The position numbers were made by a program, and so were the translations under genes. Shown one piece after another: positions 9,189-20,718 of a DNA stretch of 32,004 nt. Source of the stretch: CAZJHX01 sp964545715. GTDB lineage: Bacteria > Myxococcota_A > UBA9042 > GCA-2863065. Positions within the stretch are counted from its first letter, which is position 1, and every line of letters starts with the position of its first letter. The stretch lies in NCBI GenBank assembly GCA_964545715.1, contig CAZJHX010000126.1, positions 1 through 32,004 on the forward strand, in the 5' to 3' direction. The notes beneath the pieces are model-generated. The model had not been told where the DNA came from and did not search any database. It worked only from the letters and a program-made list of their open reading frames with translations.

Positions 9189-10297
9189 GCCTGCGGGCAG
9201 TGCTGATCACGGCGCTGCTGTGCGCGGGGTGTCCGGATGAGCAGTCCCCGACGCCGGTGGACGCCGCACCAGCCCCCGACGCGACCGTCGCCGACGTGCC
9301 CGCCGTCGACACCACCCCTGCGCCGGACACGCCCCCGCCCGAGCCGGTGGACGGCGAAGCGCTCTATCAGGCGTACTGCGCGCTGTGTCATGGCGCCGCC
9401 GGCGAGGGATACAAAGCGGATGGCGCCAACGCGCTGGCAAATCAGGCGTTTCTGGCGACCGCCAGCGACGCCCTGCTCGAACACGCCACCCTGCGCGGGC
9501 GACCGGGAACCCCGATGTCGGCGTGGGGGCAGACCTACGGCGGCCCGCTCAGCGACGAGGGAGTGGCTGCCGTCGTGGCGTTCATGAGAGCGTGGCAGAC
9601 CGAGCCGACGCTGGACCTCAGCGACGTGACGGTGGACGGCATTGCGGAGCGCGCGGAGCCGCATTACGAGATCCGGTGCGCGCCCTGCCATGGTGAGAAG
9701 GGGACGGGCGCCGAGTACATGAGCATCGCCGACCCCGAGTTTCTGGCGGACGTCAGCGACGGCTATCTGCGCCATGCCATCGCCGGCGGACGGGCGGACA
9801 CCCCCATGCCGGCCTATGAATCGGTGGTCACCGAGCAGACCCTGGACGACCTGGTGGTGCTGATCCGCAGCTGGCAGACGGAGCCCGGCGAGGTCGTGGA
9901 GGTCACCCCGCCGGCCGAGCTGGGGCCGGTGGTCATCAACCCGGACGGTCCGGAGCCGACGCTGCCGGGGGAGACCCGCTACGTGTCGGTGGACGCCGTT
10001 GCGGCGGCGCTGGAGGCGGGCTCCAAGCTGGTGGTAATGGACGCCCGACCGACCGGAGACTACGCCCTGGAGCACATCGCGGGCGCCGTCTCGGTCCCGT
10101 TCTACTCGGTCGCGGACTACGTGGATCAGCTGCCGCAGGACGTCTGGATCGTGACCTACTGCGCCTGCCCGCACGCGGAGTCGGACGCGGCCGCGGACGC
10201 ACTGGAGACCAACGGCTTCACGCAGGTGCGCGTGCTGGACGAGGGCTTTCTGGTCTGGAAAGAGAAGGGCCTGCCCGTCGAGTCCGGGCTGCCCTGA
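9185..10297 (+). CDS. two-haem cytochrome c fused to rhodanese, lipoprotein
   Basis: GTG start, overlapping the selenoprotein stop as GTGA. The 370-residue product has a signal peptide with lipid-anchor Cys (LLCAGC), a Pro/Asp/Ala-rich tether, and two cytochrome c domains with CALCH (65-69) and CAPCH (165-169). Candidate axial Met ligands are in GTPMSAW and DTPMPAY. A C-terminal rhodanese domain follows (VVMDARPTGDYALEHIAGAVSVP, then YCACPHAES with Cys326/Cys328 in the active loop). Such a protein would sit outside the inner membrane, move electrons through haem and handle sulfane sulfur or a thiol/persulfide in its rhodanese part. Coupling to a selenothiol protein suggests that partner supplies or accepts reducing equivalents; that link is inference. 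The lipobox -3 residue (Cys) is atypical. Confidence 0.85.
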   Translation: MSLRAVLITALLCAGCPDEQSPTPVDAAPAPDATVADVPAVDTTPAPDTPPPEPVDGEALYQAYCALCHGAAGEGYKADGANALANQAFLATASDALLEHATLRGRPGTPMSAWGQTYGGPLSDEGVAAVVAFMRAWQTEPTLDLSDVTVDGIAERAEPHYEIRCAPCHGEKGTGAEYMSIADPEFLADVSDGYLRHAIAGGRADTPMPAYESVVTEQTLDDLVVLIRSWQTEPGEVVEVTPPAELGPVVINPDGPEPTLPGETRYVSVDAVAAALEAGSKLVVMDARPTGDYALEHIAGAVSVPFYSVADYVDQLPQDVWIVTYCACPHAESDAAADALETNGFTQVRVLDEGFLVWKEKGLPVESGLP

Positions 10298-10303
10298 GGG
10301 GCG

Positions 10304-10876
10304 CTATTTGCGGACGCGCAGGGTCATGGACCCCGAGTCCTTCTGGCGGCCGACGCCGGCGGTGTAGCTGCACGCCGCGCGGGTGTGCTTGCCGTTCATG
10401 CGGCACTTGATGCGCACGTAGTCGCGGCCGGAGCGCGCGCTGAGCATGAAGCTGCCGCGAAGCTTGCCGGAGGACTTCAGCTTGAAAGAGCGCCCGTGGA
10501 CGCGGGCCTTGCCGCTGGTAAAGCGGTCGTTGTCGCCCTTGCTTCTGACGTAGACGTTGCCGCCGCGGCTGAGGTCACCACGCCACCGACGGCGCTCGGG
10601 CGCAGCGGGCTCGGCTTTCTCCTCGGGGTAGGCGCACTTGCCGGCGACGCAGATGCGCTCGCCCTTGCAGTCCGTGTCCTTGGCGCAGCCGGGCGCCGGC
10701 GCCTCTTTCTTGGGCGGGTCGATGCAGAACCCGTCAACGCAGAGCTGCTCGCCCTTGCAGTCCGTATCTTTGCCACACTTCGTCAGCTCCGGCGGCTCGG
10801 GCTCGGTGGCCGGCGGCTCTTGAGCGGACGCGGCGGCCGCAAACATCAACACCACTGAGAAAAGGAGACCCTTCAA
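10304..10876 (-). CDS. secreted Cys-rich protein with two Dickkopf-like repeats
   Basis: TTG start at 10876, supported by GGAGGGG seven bases upstream. The 190-residue product has a signal peptide (cleavage near AAASAQ), then two similar Cys motifs (CGKDTDCKGEQLCVDGFC and CAKDTDCKGERICVAGKC) joined by Lys/Pro/Glu-rich linkers. A basic C-terminal domain of about 90 residues is rich in Arg, Lys, Gly and Ser (YVRSKGDNDRF, FKLKSSGKLRG, SARSGRDYVRIKC) and looks like a small beta domain. The C-xxDxDC-xG-xxCxxGxC pattern is common in secreted proteins of Myxococcota-type bacteria. Function unknown. It converges with the cytochrome-rhodanese gene, leaving only six bases between them. Confidence 0.8.
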   Translation of the reverse strand: MKGLLFSVVLMFAAAASAQEPPATEPEPPELTKCGKDTDCKGEQLCVDGFCIDPPKKEAPAPGCAKDTDCKGERICVAGKCAYPEEKAEPAAPERRRWRGDLSRGGNVYVRSKGDNDRFTSGKARVHGRSFKLKSSGKLRGSFMLSARSGRDYVRIKCRMNGKHTRAACSYTAGVGRQKDSGSMTLRVRK

Positions 10877-10948
10877 AACCCCTCCAAAAACGCTTTCACA
10901 TACTGATTTAAGGTAGGCCGCAGGCTATCAACCCTGGCGAGCGGAGAC

Positions 10949-10971
10949 AACCGGCTCAGCCGTCGCCGGTT
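10949..10971 (-). terminator. hairpin spanning the stop codon of the YeeE operon
   Basis: Arms AACCGGC (10949-10955) and GCCGGTT (10965-10971) with a nine-base loop that contains the stop codon. It is GC-rich and perfect but has no T-run, so termination is only a possibility. Confidence 0.35.
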
Positions 10972-11402
10972 CCGACCTCGAGCGGCGGCAGCCCGAGCGG
11001 CCGGATCAGGCGCTCGTACAGAGTACCGAAGGCCCCCGCGCCGACCAGCACACCCAGCAGCGCGGCGATGGCGTACAGCTTACCCTCGCCAACGTTGACC
11101 AGGATCGGTCCCGGGCACATGCCGGTCACCGACCACCCGATCCCGAAGAGCACGCCACCGACGATGTTGCCGCGGTGGCGCGGCTTGGCCACGACCGACA
11201 GGGGCGCCCCCGACAACGTGGTGCCGCGCCGCTTGAGCAGCCATAGTCCGGGCATGGTGACGGCCACGGCGGTGCCGATGATCCCGTACAGCTGGAAGTC
11301 CCGAAACAGGAACATGTCCTGAATAAAGTTGTAGTCGGCGGCCCCGCTTCGGCTCAGCACCCACCCGAACAGCGTGCCCAGCGCCAGGTACAGCAGCCTC
11401 AT
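10956..11402 (-). CDS. YeeE/YedE-family transporter, second half
   Basis: A 148-residue integral membrane protein with about four hydrophobic segments. It has the family signature GVLFGIGWSVTGMCPGPILVNVGEG, with the conserved Cys in TGMCPGP that in YeeE proteins handles thiosulfate or other sulfur compounds. Its ATG overlaps the stop of the upstream half as ATGA, so the two halves are made together and probably assemble as a heterodimer equivalent to one full-length YeeE. A longer upstream extension of the frame lies inside the neighbour and is not real. Transport of a sulfur-containing ion across the inner membrane is known for the family; the exact substrate is not visible here. Confidence 0.85.
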   Translation of the reverse strand: MRLLYLALGTLFGWVLSRSGAADYNFIQDMFLFRDFQLYGIIGTAVAVTMPGLWLLKRRGTTLSGAPLSVVAKPRHRGNIVGGVLFGIGWSVTGMCPGPILVNVGEGKLYAIAALLGVLVGAGAFGTLYERLIRPLGLPPLEVGTGDG

Positions 11403-11905
11403 GTCAGGCCTCCGAGCACGCGGTAGAGCACTTGGGTGGTCACGACGCCGGCGGCCATAAAGCTGACCGTGCTCACCAGGCCCGACGGCTCCAGGTTGGA
11501 GATGCCGAAGATGCCGTGACCGCTTGTGCACCCGCCGGCCATGCGCGTCCCAACGCCGATGAAGAGGCCGCCGACAAACATCCACGCGACCTTGCCCGCC
11601 GGCCCCCAGCCGAACGTGGTGTCAAAGATGCCGAGGTCCCAGGTCAGCGCCCAACCGCCGGTGCTCAGCGCCGACAGGACCCCGCCGAGCAACAGCCCGG
11701 CCAGAAACGCGAAGCGCCAGGGATTGCTGCGGACCAGCGCCGATCGCCGAAAGTACGGGGGCTTGACGACGAGCGAGCACACCGACTCAAACCCGGTGGA
11801 GATGCCCAGCCGCTTGTTGGTCAGCGCGAGCAGAAGCAGGGTGATGCCGCCGATCGCCGCGCCCGCCACCGACCAGTGGATCGGGTCCGCGTCGTTGAGA
11901 ATCAT
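11399..11905 (-). CDS. YeeE/YedE-family transporter, first half
   Basis: A 168-residue membrane protein with about four to five hydrophobic segments and the signature RMAGGCTSGHGIFGIS, whose Cys lies in the substrate path of YeeE-type sulfur transporters. The N-terminus MILNDADPIHWSVAGAAIGG is typical of the split YeeE A-half. The chosen ATG at 11905 has no Shine-Dalgarno of its own but overlaps the stop of a 26-codon leader ORF (ATGA), implying translational re-initiation. Downstream it overlaps the second half in the same way. In other bacteria such pairs accompany rhodaneses and persulfide-handling enzymes; here a rhodanese lies about 1 kb away on the other strand. Confidence 0.85.
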   Translation of the reverse strand: MILNDADPIHWSVAGAAIGGITLLLLALTNKRLGISTGFESVCSLVVKPPYFRRSALVRSNPWRFAFLAGLLLGGVLSALSTGGWALTWDLGIFDTTFGWGPAGKVAWMFVGGLFIGVGTRMAGGCTSGHGIFGISNLEPSGLVSTVSFMAAGVVTTQVLYRVLGGLT

Positions 11906-11982
11906 CGGGCGGACAGAGGCTCGCGACGCCGCCGAGCGAGCCGGTCGTTGCCCACGACGTCCAGCGAGTATCGAGTCTGCAT
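11902..11982 (-). CDS. 26-residue leader ORF coupled to the YeeE pair
   Basis: ATG at 11982 follows a strong GGAGGGCG ribosome-binding site. The ORF (MQTRYSLDVVGND...) ends in an Arg-rich tail at TGA 11904-11902, which overlaps the ATG of the first YeeE gene. Its start is only nine bases after the stop of the upstream lipoprotein gene. It could be a leader peptide that delivers ribosomes to the YeeE gene, or the remnant of a lost gene. No homologue recognised. Confidence 0.5.
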   Translation of the reverse strand: MQTRYSLDVVGNDRLARRRREPLSAR

Positions 11983-11991
11983 GACGCCCTC

Positions 11992-12693
11992 CTATTTCTT
12001 GGGAGCGGGCTTGGGGGCCGCTCGCGCGGCGCCACATCCTTCACATTTGGTGTGCTTGTGATCGTTGCTGCCACCACAATAACCGCACTTCCACGGCGCC
12101 ACCGCCGCTTTGGTCGCCGCCTCGGCCGCCTTGGTCGCTGCGGCCGCCGCGCCTGCTTGCGCCTTGGTCGCGCCGGCTGCGCCGATCACGCCGTCCAGGC
12201 TCGCTTCAGCCGCCTTCAAATCGGCGAGCACCTTGCCCAGGACAGCGGACGCGCCGGTCTCGTCCTTGGCGCCGGCTTTGAGCGTGTTCTCAACCGACGT
12301 GAGCGTCCTGGTCGCCAGATCCGCCGCGGCCTTGGCGCCGGCCGCCTCAGCACCGCCGGCCTTGGTGGCCGCGGTGACGATCTTTCCCTGCACCGCCTTG
12401 ACCTGCTTGTCGACCTCGCCCAGCTTGGTCACAAACCCGGCCATCAGGGCCTTGTTGGCGGCGGACATCTTATCGGCGGCCGCCTCCTCGTCGCCCATGC
12501 CCTTGGCAGACTCCATGAGCTGACCCGCGGACGCCAGCCTGTCGCCGAGCGCCTTCTTGAAGCCGGGATACAGCGCCTGCAGCTCTTTGACCTTCTTCTC
12601 GTTCTTGGTCCAGGCGCCGGACTCGCCCTCTACGGACTTCTTACAGGCGCCGAAGCACAGCAAAGCTACGGCGATACACGCGACTGCTCTCAT
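11992..12693 (-). CDS. Ala/Lys-rich lipoprotein with C-terminal zinc-ribbon-like motif
   Basis: ATG at 12693 follows GGGAGGACCC. The 233-residue product has a lipoprotein signal (LLCFGACKK), a long Ala/Lys-rich predicted helical or coiled-coil body, and a C-terminal CGYCGG-x9-CEGCG pair of CxxC motifs that could bind zinc, ending in a Pro/Lys-rich tail. A zinc ribbon in an exported lipoprotein is unusual. The gene lies nine bases before the leader ORF and the YeeE pair on the same strand, so co-transcription is likely. I do not recognise a family with a known function. An in-frame ATG further upstream (12726) would put extra residues before the signal peptide and is less likely. Confidence 0.75.
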   Translation of the reverse strand: MRAVACIAVALLCFGACKKSVEGESGAWTKNEKKVKELQALYPGFKKALGDRLASAGQLMESAKGMGDEEAAADKMSAANKALMAGFVTKLGEVDKQVKAVQGKIVTAATKAGGAEAAGAKAAADLATRTLTSVENTLKAGAKDETGASAVLGKVLADLKAAEASLDGVIGAAGATKAQAGAAAAATKAAEAATKAAVAPWKCGYCGGSNDHKHTKCEGCGAARAAPKPAPKK

Positions 12694-12754
12694 GGGTCCT
12701 CCCGACTCTTCGTATCGGGCGAGCATATCTCAGCCGCGCTTCGGGAAACAGTCC

Positions 12755-16425
<3,671 letters not shown>

Positions 16426-16429
<4 letters not shown>

Positions 16430-17328
16430 GGGGCCCCCTTCGGGCGCGTCGCGATGGCGATCAGTGTGTGAAACGGCGGCTGGCGGCGGTCTCGGCCCCC
16501 GGCCCGCACCTCGATGTCGACAAAGCCGGCTTCCGCGAGCATGCGGCCCAGCGCGTCCCGGTCAAAGCCCAGATGATGATGGCCGCAGCGCTCGCGAACC
16601 CACTCGTGCTGATGGGCGGCAAGCTCGGTGATCCAGATGCGACCGCCGGGGCGCACCACGTCAAACGCGTCCGCGACGGCGGCGGCGGGGTCGACGTGGC
16701 AGTGCAGCGAGAGCGAGAACGCGACCAGGTCCACGGTCTCCCGCAGTGAGCCGACCGGGCCGTGCCAGGTGCGCACGTTCTCCAGACCGGCTTTGGCGGC
16801 GCGCTCGCCGACGGACGTCAGCTTGTCGGCGTCGGTGTCGACGGCGAGCAGGGCGTCGCTGGAGCGCGCGAGCAGCAGCGTGAGGTCGCCCCGCCCGACC
16901 CCGATATCCGCGACGGTGCCGAAGCGCGAGAGCATCAGCAGCGAGCGGGCCAGCGTCTTCCAGCTGCGACCGGGCACATAGCCGTGGTCAAAGGCGCCTG
17001 TGACGGGATCGCCTCCCGCGTCGGCCAGGCGGGCGGAGCGCACACGATCGAGGGCGTCGGCGTCGGCGTCGGTCAGGGGCACGTCCGATAGCGCGACATC
17101 CACCCAGTCCGCACCATCGGCAGCGGTGTAATAGGTGCGGCGACCGTCCTTGCGTCCACGCACGAGGTCGGCGCTCATCATAACGCGCAGCATGCCGCTG
17201 ACCGTGGACTGCGCCAGGCCGAGCACGTCGACCAGCTCGGAGACGGTCAGCTCCATCTCCTTCAACAGGACCAGCGTGCGTAGCCGAGCGGGATCGCCCA
17301 GGGCGCTGAATGTATCAGAAATCGCCAT
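16426..17328 (-). CDS. ArsR-type HTH + SAM-methyltransferase fold regulator (SahR-like)
   Basis: 300 residues. The N-terminal winged helix-turn-helix of the ArsR family (FSALGDPARLRTLVLLKE, ELVDVLGLAQSTVSGMLRVM, DGRRTYYTA) is followed by a Rossmann methyltransferase fold (VADIGVGRGDLTLLLARS about 135-152, LLAVDTDADKL, LVAFSLSLHCHVDPAA, VRPGGRIWITELAAH). This architecture is that of SahR, known as a repressor of methionine-cycle genes that senses S-adenosylhomocysteine. Overlap with metH strongly supports that role. An inverted repeat covers the start codon, suggesting autoregulation of the pair. It could instead be an active methyltransferase; the glycine-rich SAM motif looks intact. Confidence 0.85.
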
Positions 17329-17339
17329 ATCGCAATATG
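17326..17339. promoter_or_regulatory. inverted repeat at the start of the regulator-metH operon
   Basis: CATAT-CGCA-ATATG is an AT-rich inverted repeat in GC-rich surroundings that overlaps the ATG of the regulator. It is a natural candidate operator for a dimeric ArsR-family protein controlling its own operon. No clear Shine-Dalgarno is present. A TTGACG box lies upstream on the minus strand (around 17370), but the best-spaced -10 is poor. Confidence 0.4.
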
Positions 17340-17402
17340 ACGATGTCTCAGCGAACAGAGTCCGTCAAGTTGTGTTTGAGGTCTTCGAAGAAGGGCGGCG
17401 GC

Positions 17403-17849
17403 TCAGACCTTGTAGCGAGAGCCGGCCATAGTCGGTGCAGTCGCCCATTTGGGCTTCCAGGTCTTCTTGTCGCCGATCCGCTCCCAGAGCTTGTCGCAGA
17501 TCTCGATCGGCAGCAGCGGCTTCTGAACGACCCAGCCGGTGCGGTGCGCCATCAAGGCGTTGAGCGTGTCACCGCACACATCCGCGGCCAGCACGACGGT
17601 CGCCTGGGCCAGCTCGGGGCGATACTGACACAGCCAGGTCCACAGCTGCAGAGCGCCGGGTGTGTCCATATCGAGCACGAGCGCCCCGAACTCGAAGCCG
17701 CGGGTCAACAGCTCGCGTGCGGTCGCCGGCGTGTCGGTGGTCTTGATTGTAAACAGCGGTTCGAACGCGCGCGCGAACTCGATACGGCGCGAGGGCGAAG
17801 CGTCGACAGCGAGGACGTAGCACTCGCCGGGGGCGTAAGTGAGGCTCAT
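17403..17849 (-). CDS. stand-alone response-regulator receiver domain protein
   Basis: 148 residues with a receiver-like fold: acidic Asp16 in VLAVDAS, candidate phosphoacceptor Asp60 in ALVLDMDTPGA, and the conserved Lys of VVQKPLLP near the end. The acidic pocket is reduced, with one clear acidic residue in the first loop instead of the usual pair, so phosphorylation is plausible but not certain. There is no output domain; it probably acts by protein contact, as CheY-like proteins do. It is transcribed away from the murein endopeptidase gene across a 41-base gap. No kinase is adjacent. Confidence 0.75.
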   Translation of the reverse strand: MSLTYAPGECYVLAVDASPSRRIEFARAFEPLFTIKTTDTPATARELLTRGFEFGALVLDMDTPGALQLWTWLCQYRPELAQATVVLAADVCGDTLNALMAHRTGWVVQKPLLPIEICDKLWERIGDKKTWKPKWATAPTMAGSRYKV

Positions 17850-17855
17850 GTTCTT

Positions 17856-17864
17856 TGCTATCGT
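17856..17864 (+). promoter_or_regulatory. extended -10 element before the MepA-HEAT gene
   Basis: TGCTATCGT matches the same TGCTAnnnT form seen upstream of the selenoprotein gene and the beta-helix lipoprotein gene. It lies 26 bases before the ATG at 17891. No convincing -35 box. Confidence 0.4.
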
Positions 17865-17890
17865 GACACCTCACCCCCAACATAACGAGC

Positions 17891-19477
17891 ATGATGCGTT
17901 GGGTGCTGGCTGTGGGGTGCTGTCTGTGCGTGGCGCAGACGTCCGCCAAGCCGCCCAAGAGGCAAAAGGCGCCGAGCTTTTCCATCGGGACGCCCGGGCG
18001 CGGGCATCTGGTCAACGGGCGGCGCATGCGGTTCAAGAGCCGCTACCACAAGCTGTATCCGCCTACGATCAAGCGTGGCTTCTACTACGGGACCACGGAG
18101 GCGGTGGGGCTCATGCGGCGGGTGGCGCGGCGCGTAGCCAGGAAGCATCCGGGGTCGATCCTTCAAGTGGCCAATCTCAGCCGCAAGGGCGGCGGCAACA
18201 TTCCGCAGAGCGTCACGCACAACAGCGGGCGGGACGTGGACCTGCTGTTTTACGCGACGACCGAGGACGGAAAGTACGCACACGAAACGGACTTCGTGTC
18301 CTATGACTCCGCCGGGCGGGCCGGGGATTGGCGCTTTGACGTGGCGCGTAACTGGGCGCTCGTGCGGGCGGTTCTGACCGACCGAAAAGTGCAGGTGCAG
18401 TGGATGTTGGTCGCGCGGCCGCTGAAGCGCATGCTGCTGAAGTACGCCAGAAAGACCAAGCAGCCGAAGTGGCTCATCGCGCGGGCGTCGGATGTGCTGC
18501 GACAGCCCAGCCGGTCGAGCCGGCATGCGGACCACTTCCACTTGCGGGTTTATTGTGCGCTGCACGAGCGGCTGAAGGGGTGCCTGGACACGCAGCCGAC
18601 GCACGGGTGGATCAACGACTTCGAGCATGAGGTGGCGGCGCACGCCAAAACCCTGGCGGCGGACTTTGAGCATGCGGATGCGGCGCGCGCGGTGACGGCC
18701 ATCCAGGACGTGGCGGCCATGAGAGCGACGTCCGCCGTGCCCGCGCTGGTTCGGGCGCTCGCCGACAAGCGGCCAAAGGTGCGCGGGGCGGCGCTGGACG
18801 CGCTGGTGACGCTGCGTGCGGTGGACTCTGCGGTCGAGCCGCTGGTGCAGGCTGCCCGGAAGGCCGCGTCACCGGCGTGGCGGACGCGCGTGGTCCGGGC
18901 GATGCACAAAGTGGCGATGCGGGCGCCCAAAAGCGACGCAGCCGAGAGCGCGCGCCAGGTGTTTCACGCGGTGCTGGACGCCGACAGCGGCGTGGAGCCG
19001 GTGGCGCGGACGCTGGCGGCGCGAGGCTGCGGAAAGCTGTTGGATGCAGGCGCGGTGCCGCTGCTGGGCCCCTGTCTGAGCCACGTGGACGAGGATGTGC
19101 AGGCGGCGGCGGCAGCGGCTCTGGAGCGGATCACCGCGCACCGCTTCGACACCGGAAAGGCCGGTGCGGCGGCGTTTGGCCAGTGGTGGGCCCAGAACAA
19201 GGGCAGCGAGCGCATCCCCTGGGTCATGAGCGCGTTTGAGGCGGGCAACGGGATCCGGCTGACCCCCAAGACCTGGCGAAAGGCCGTGCGAAAGCTGGTG
19301 TCGCTGGTCCGCAAGGGCGGTCGGATCAGCGCCAACGCGCGGGCGCTGATCGCGCACTTCACTGGATACCGGGCCCACCGGCGCAACCCGCGCGCGATGC
19401 ATCGAGCCTATAGACGGTGGCTGAGGCGTGGGGGCGCACGGAAGACTCCCGCGGCGCAGCTGTTTGCGACCCGATAG
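17891..19477 (+). CDS. penicillin-insensitive murein endopeptidase (MepA type) with HEAT-repeat tail
   Basis: 528 residues with a signal peptide (cleavage near QTSA-K). The N-terminal half is an M74 (LAS-type) endopeptidase that would cut peptide cross-links in peptidoglycan in the periplasm. Zinc-binding motifs are visible: HNSGRDVDLLF (about 109-119) and SRHADHFHLRVYC (about 210-222). The second half, from about residue 250, is made of helical repeats of HEAT/armadillo type (ATSAVPALVRALADKRPKVRGAALDAL and similar), ending in a very basic tail. The fusion of an M74 enzyme to HEAT repeats is unlike the compact enterobacterial MepA; the repeats may dock it to a partner. ATG at 17894 is an alternative start. 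Confidence 0.85.
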   Translation: MMRWVLAVGCCLCVAQTSAKPPKRQKAPSFSIGTPGRGHLVNGRRMRFKSRYHKLYPPTIKRGFYYGTTEAVGLMRRVARRVARKHPGSILQVANLSRKGGGNIPQSVTHNSGRDVDLLFYATTEDGKYAHETDFVSYDSAGRAGDWRFDVARNWALVRAVLTDRKVQVQWMLVARPLKRMLLKYARKTKQPKWLIARASDVLRQPSRSSRHADHFHLRVYCALHERLKGCLDTQPTHGWINDFEHEVAAHAKTLAADFEHADAARAVTAIQDVAAMRATSAVPALVRALADKRPKVRGAALDALVTLRAVDSAVEPLVQAARKAASPAWRTRVVRAMHKVAMRAPKSDAAESARQVFHAVLDADSGVEPVARTLAARGCGKLLDAGAVPLLGPCLSHVDEDVQAAAAAALERITAHRFDTGKAGAAAFGQWWAQNKGSERIPWVMSAFEAGNGIRLTPKTWRKAVRKLVSLVRKGGRISANARALIAHFTGYRAHRRNPRAMHRAYRRWLRRGGARKTPAAQLFATR

Positions 19478-19482
19478 CGGCG

Positions 19483-19995
19483 TCAATCCACGACGGTGAG
19501 GACGACCTTTTCGAAGAGCTGGCGGGCGGGCTTGCCATGGATAACGGTGGCCGCGTCCATGGTGTGCGACACGACCTCCCATGGGACATCGTCGGACGCT
19601 GAGATGTTGACCCGGGTCGCCGGCGCACCGGCGGTGGCCAGGTCGGTCTTCAGCTGAGCCAGGATCCGGTGCAGCGTGTCGAAGTCGTACTCAGTCCCGG
19701 CCATCGGTATGAACGGGACCTGAGCAACCTCCATGGCAACCTCCTGCCGCCAGCTGATCTCAAATCCGCGCCCGTCGCGGACGATGACCGTCAGCTCGGG
19801 CTTTTTGGGCTGTTGGCACTCGGCGCCGGCGCAGCTGCCGCGACGTGGGGCTTCGATCTTCTGAACGCGGATGATGTGAAACGTGAACATGTAGATGATC
19901 ATCGGGATGAGAATGACCATGATCCCCATGAAAGGAACCAGGCTGACAGAGGGAGCATCTTCTTGAGAGCGGCGGCGGGCAGTACGTGGTGTCAT
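19483..19995 (-). CDS. ExbD/TolR-family biopolymer transport protein
   Basis: 170 residues from the ATG at 19995, which follows AAGGAGG. A short basic cytoplasmic N-terminus precedes one transmembrane helix (SLVPFMGIMVILIPMIIYMF, about 17-36), then a periplasmic domain ending VVLTVVD. This is the layout of the proton-channel partner in ExbB-ExbD and TolQ-TolR motors. The usual conserved Asp in the helix of canonical ExbD/TolR is not evident, so this may be a divergent, non-motor member. Two Cys (GSCAGAECQQP) sit just outside the membrane. No ExbB/TolQ gene is adjacent; the gene converges with the MepA gene, leaving five bases between them. Confidence 0.75.
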   Translation of the reverse strand: MTPRTARRRSQEDAPSVSLVPFMGIMVILIPMIIYMFTFHIIRVQKIEAPRRGSCAGAECQQPKKPELTVIVRDGRGFEISWRQEVAMEVAQVPFIPMAGTEYDFDTLHRILAQLKTDLATAGAPATRVNISASDDVPWEVVSHTMDAATVIHGKPARQLFEKVVLTVVD

Positions 19996-20063
19996 CGAAC
20001 CTCCTTGGCGACGATCTGACACCGGCCAACTCCCGGAGTTCCGAAGAAGTTCAAAATCGGGGT

Positions 20064-20714
20064 ATGATGACGCTCATGCAGCGCCTTCTGATCACCATGA
20101 TGGTTGTCGGGTGCGGCTCCGGTCCGGCGCCGGCGGGCGCACCGCCTGTGGAGCCCGAGGGTCCGGTGGTGCCCAGAGAGGAGCCCACCGTCCCCGATGT
20201 GGTCGTGCCGGACGTGGCCATCCCAGAGGAGGCGCGCCCCGAGGCGCCGAAGTGGATCGCCAATCCGTGCCACGTCGACGCCGACTGCGGCACGCCCAGC
20301 GAGGGCGGCACCTGCGTTGCGCCCCACTACGGCGGCGCGCTGATCTGCACCATGCCGTGCGACGAGGGCGCGTGCCCGGCTGGGCTGTACTGCGGTCTGG
20401 CCCGCGAGTCACACGGCCCGCCCGTCTGCCTGCCAAAGTTCGGGCACTGGCCCGTGTGCCTGCCCTGCGAGACCGACGAGGACTGCCTGACGGGCAGCAA
20501 CTATTGTGTGCTGCTGGCCGACGCCGACGGCACGCCCGAGAAGCGCTGCTCCGGATACCCCGCCGGCGAGGAATGTCCTGAAGGCCTGAACATGCAGGCC
20601 TTCCAGCCGGAGGGCTCCAGCTCGGACATCTACTTCCTGTGCGCTCCCGCCAGTGGGACCTGCAGCTGCTTCAACGATCAGACGTCGGGGTGCCAGGAAG
20701 AGCGGGACCCTTGA
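20064..20714 (+). CDS. Cys-rich lipoprotein
   Basis: About 216 residues. The signal peptide ends in a lipobox (MMVVGCGSG), then a Pro/Glu/Val-rich tether, then a Cys-rich region: NPCHVDADCGTP, GGTCV, CTMPCDEGACPAGLYC, CLPCETDEDCLTG, CSCFNDQTSGC. The CxxDxDC pattern recalls the Cys modules in the secreted protein at 10304-10876. Probably surface- or periplasm-facing, with disulfide-held modules; function unknown. The start could be 20064, 20067 or 20076. A TATGAT box at 20063-20068 ends seven bases before the ATG at 20076, which would make that one a leaderless start. It converges with the DUF4287 gene. Confidence 0.75.
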   Translation: MMTLMQRLLITMMVVGCGSGPAPAGAPPVEPEGPVVPREEPTVPDVVVPDVAIPEEARPEAPKWIANPCHVDADCGTPSEGGTCVAPHYGGALICTMPCDEGACPAGLYCGLARESHGPPVCLPKFGHWPVCLPCETDEDCLTGSNYCVLLADADGTPEKRCSGYPAGEECPEGLNMQAFQPEGSSSDIYFLCAPASGTCSCFNDQTSGCQEERDP

Positions 20715-20718
20715 GTCG

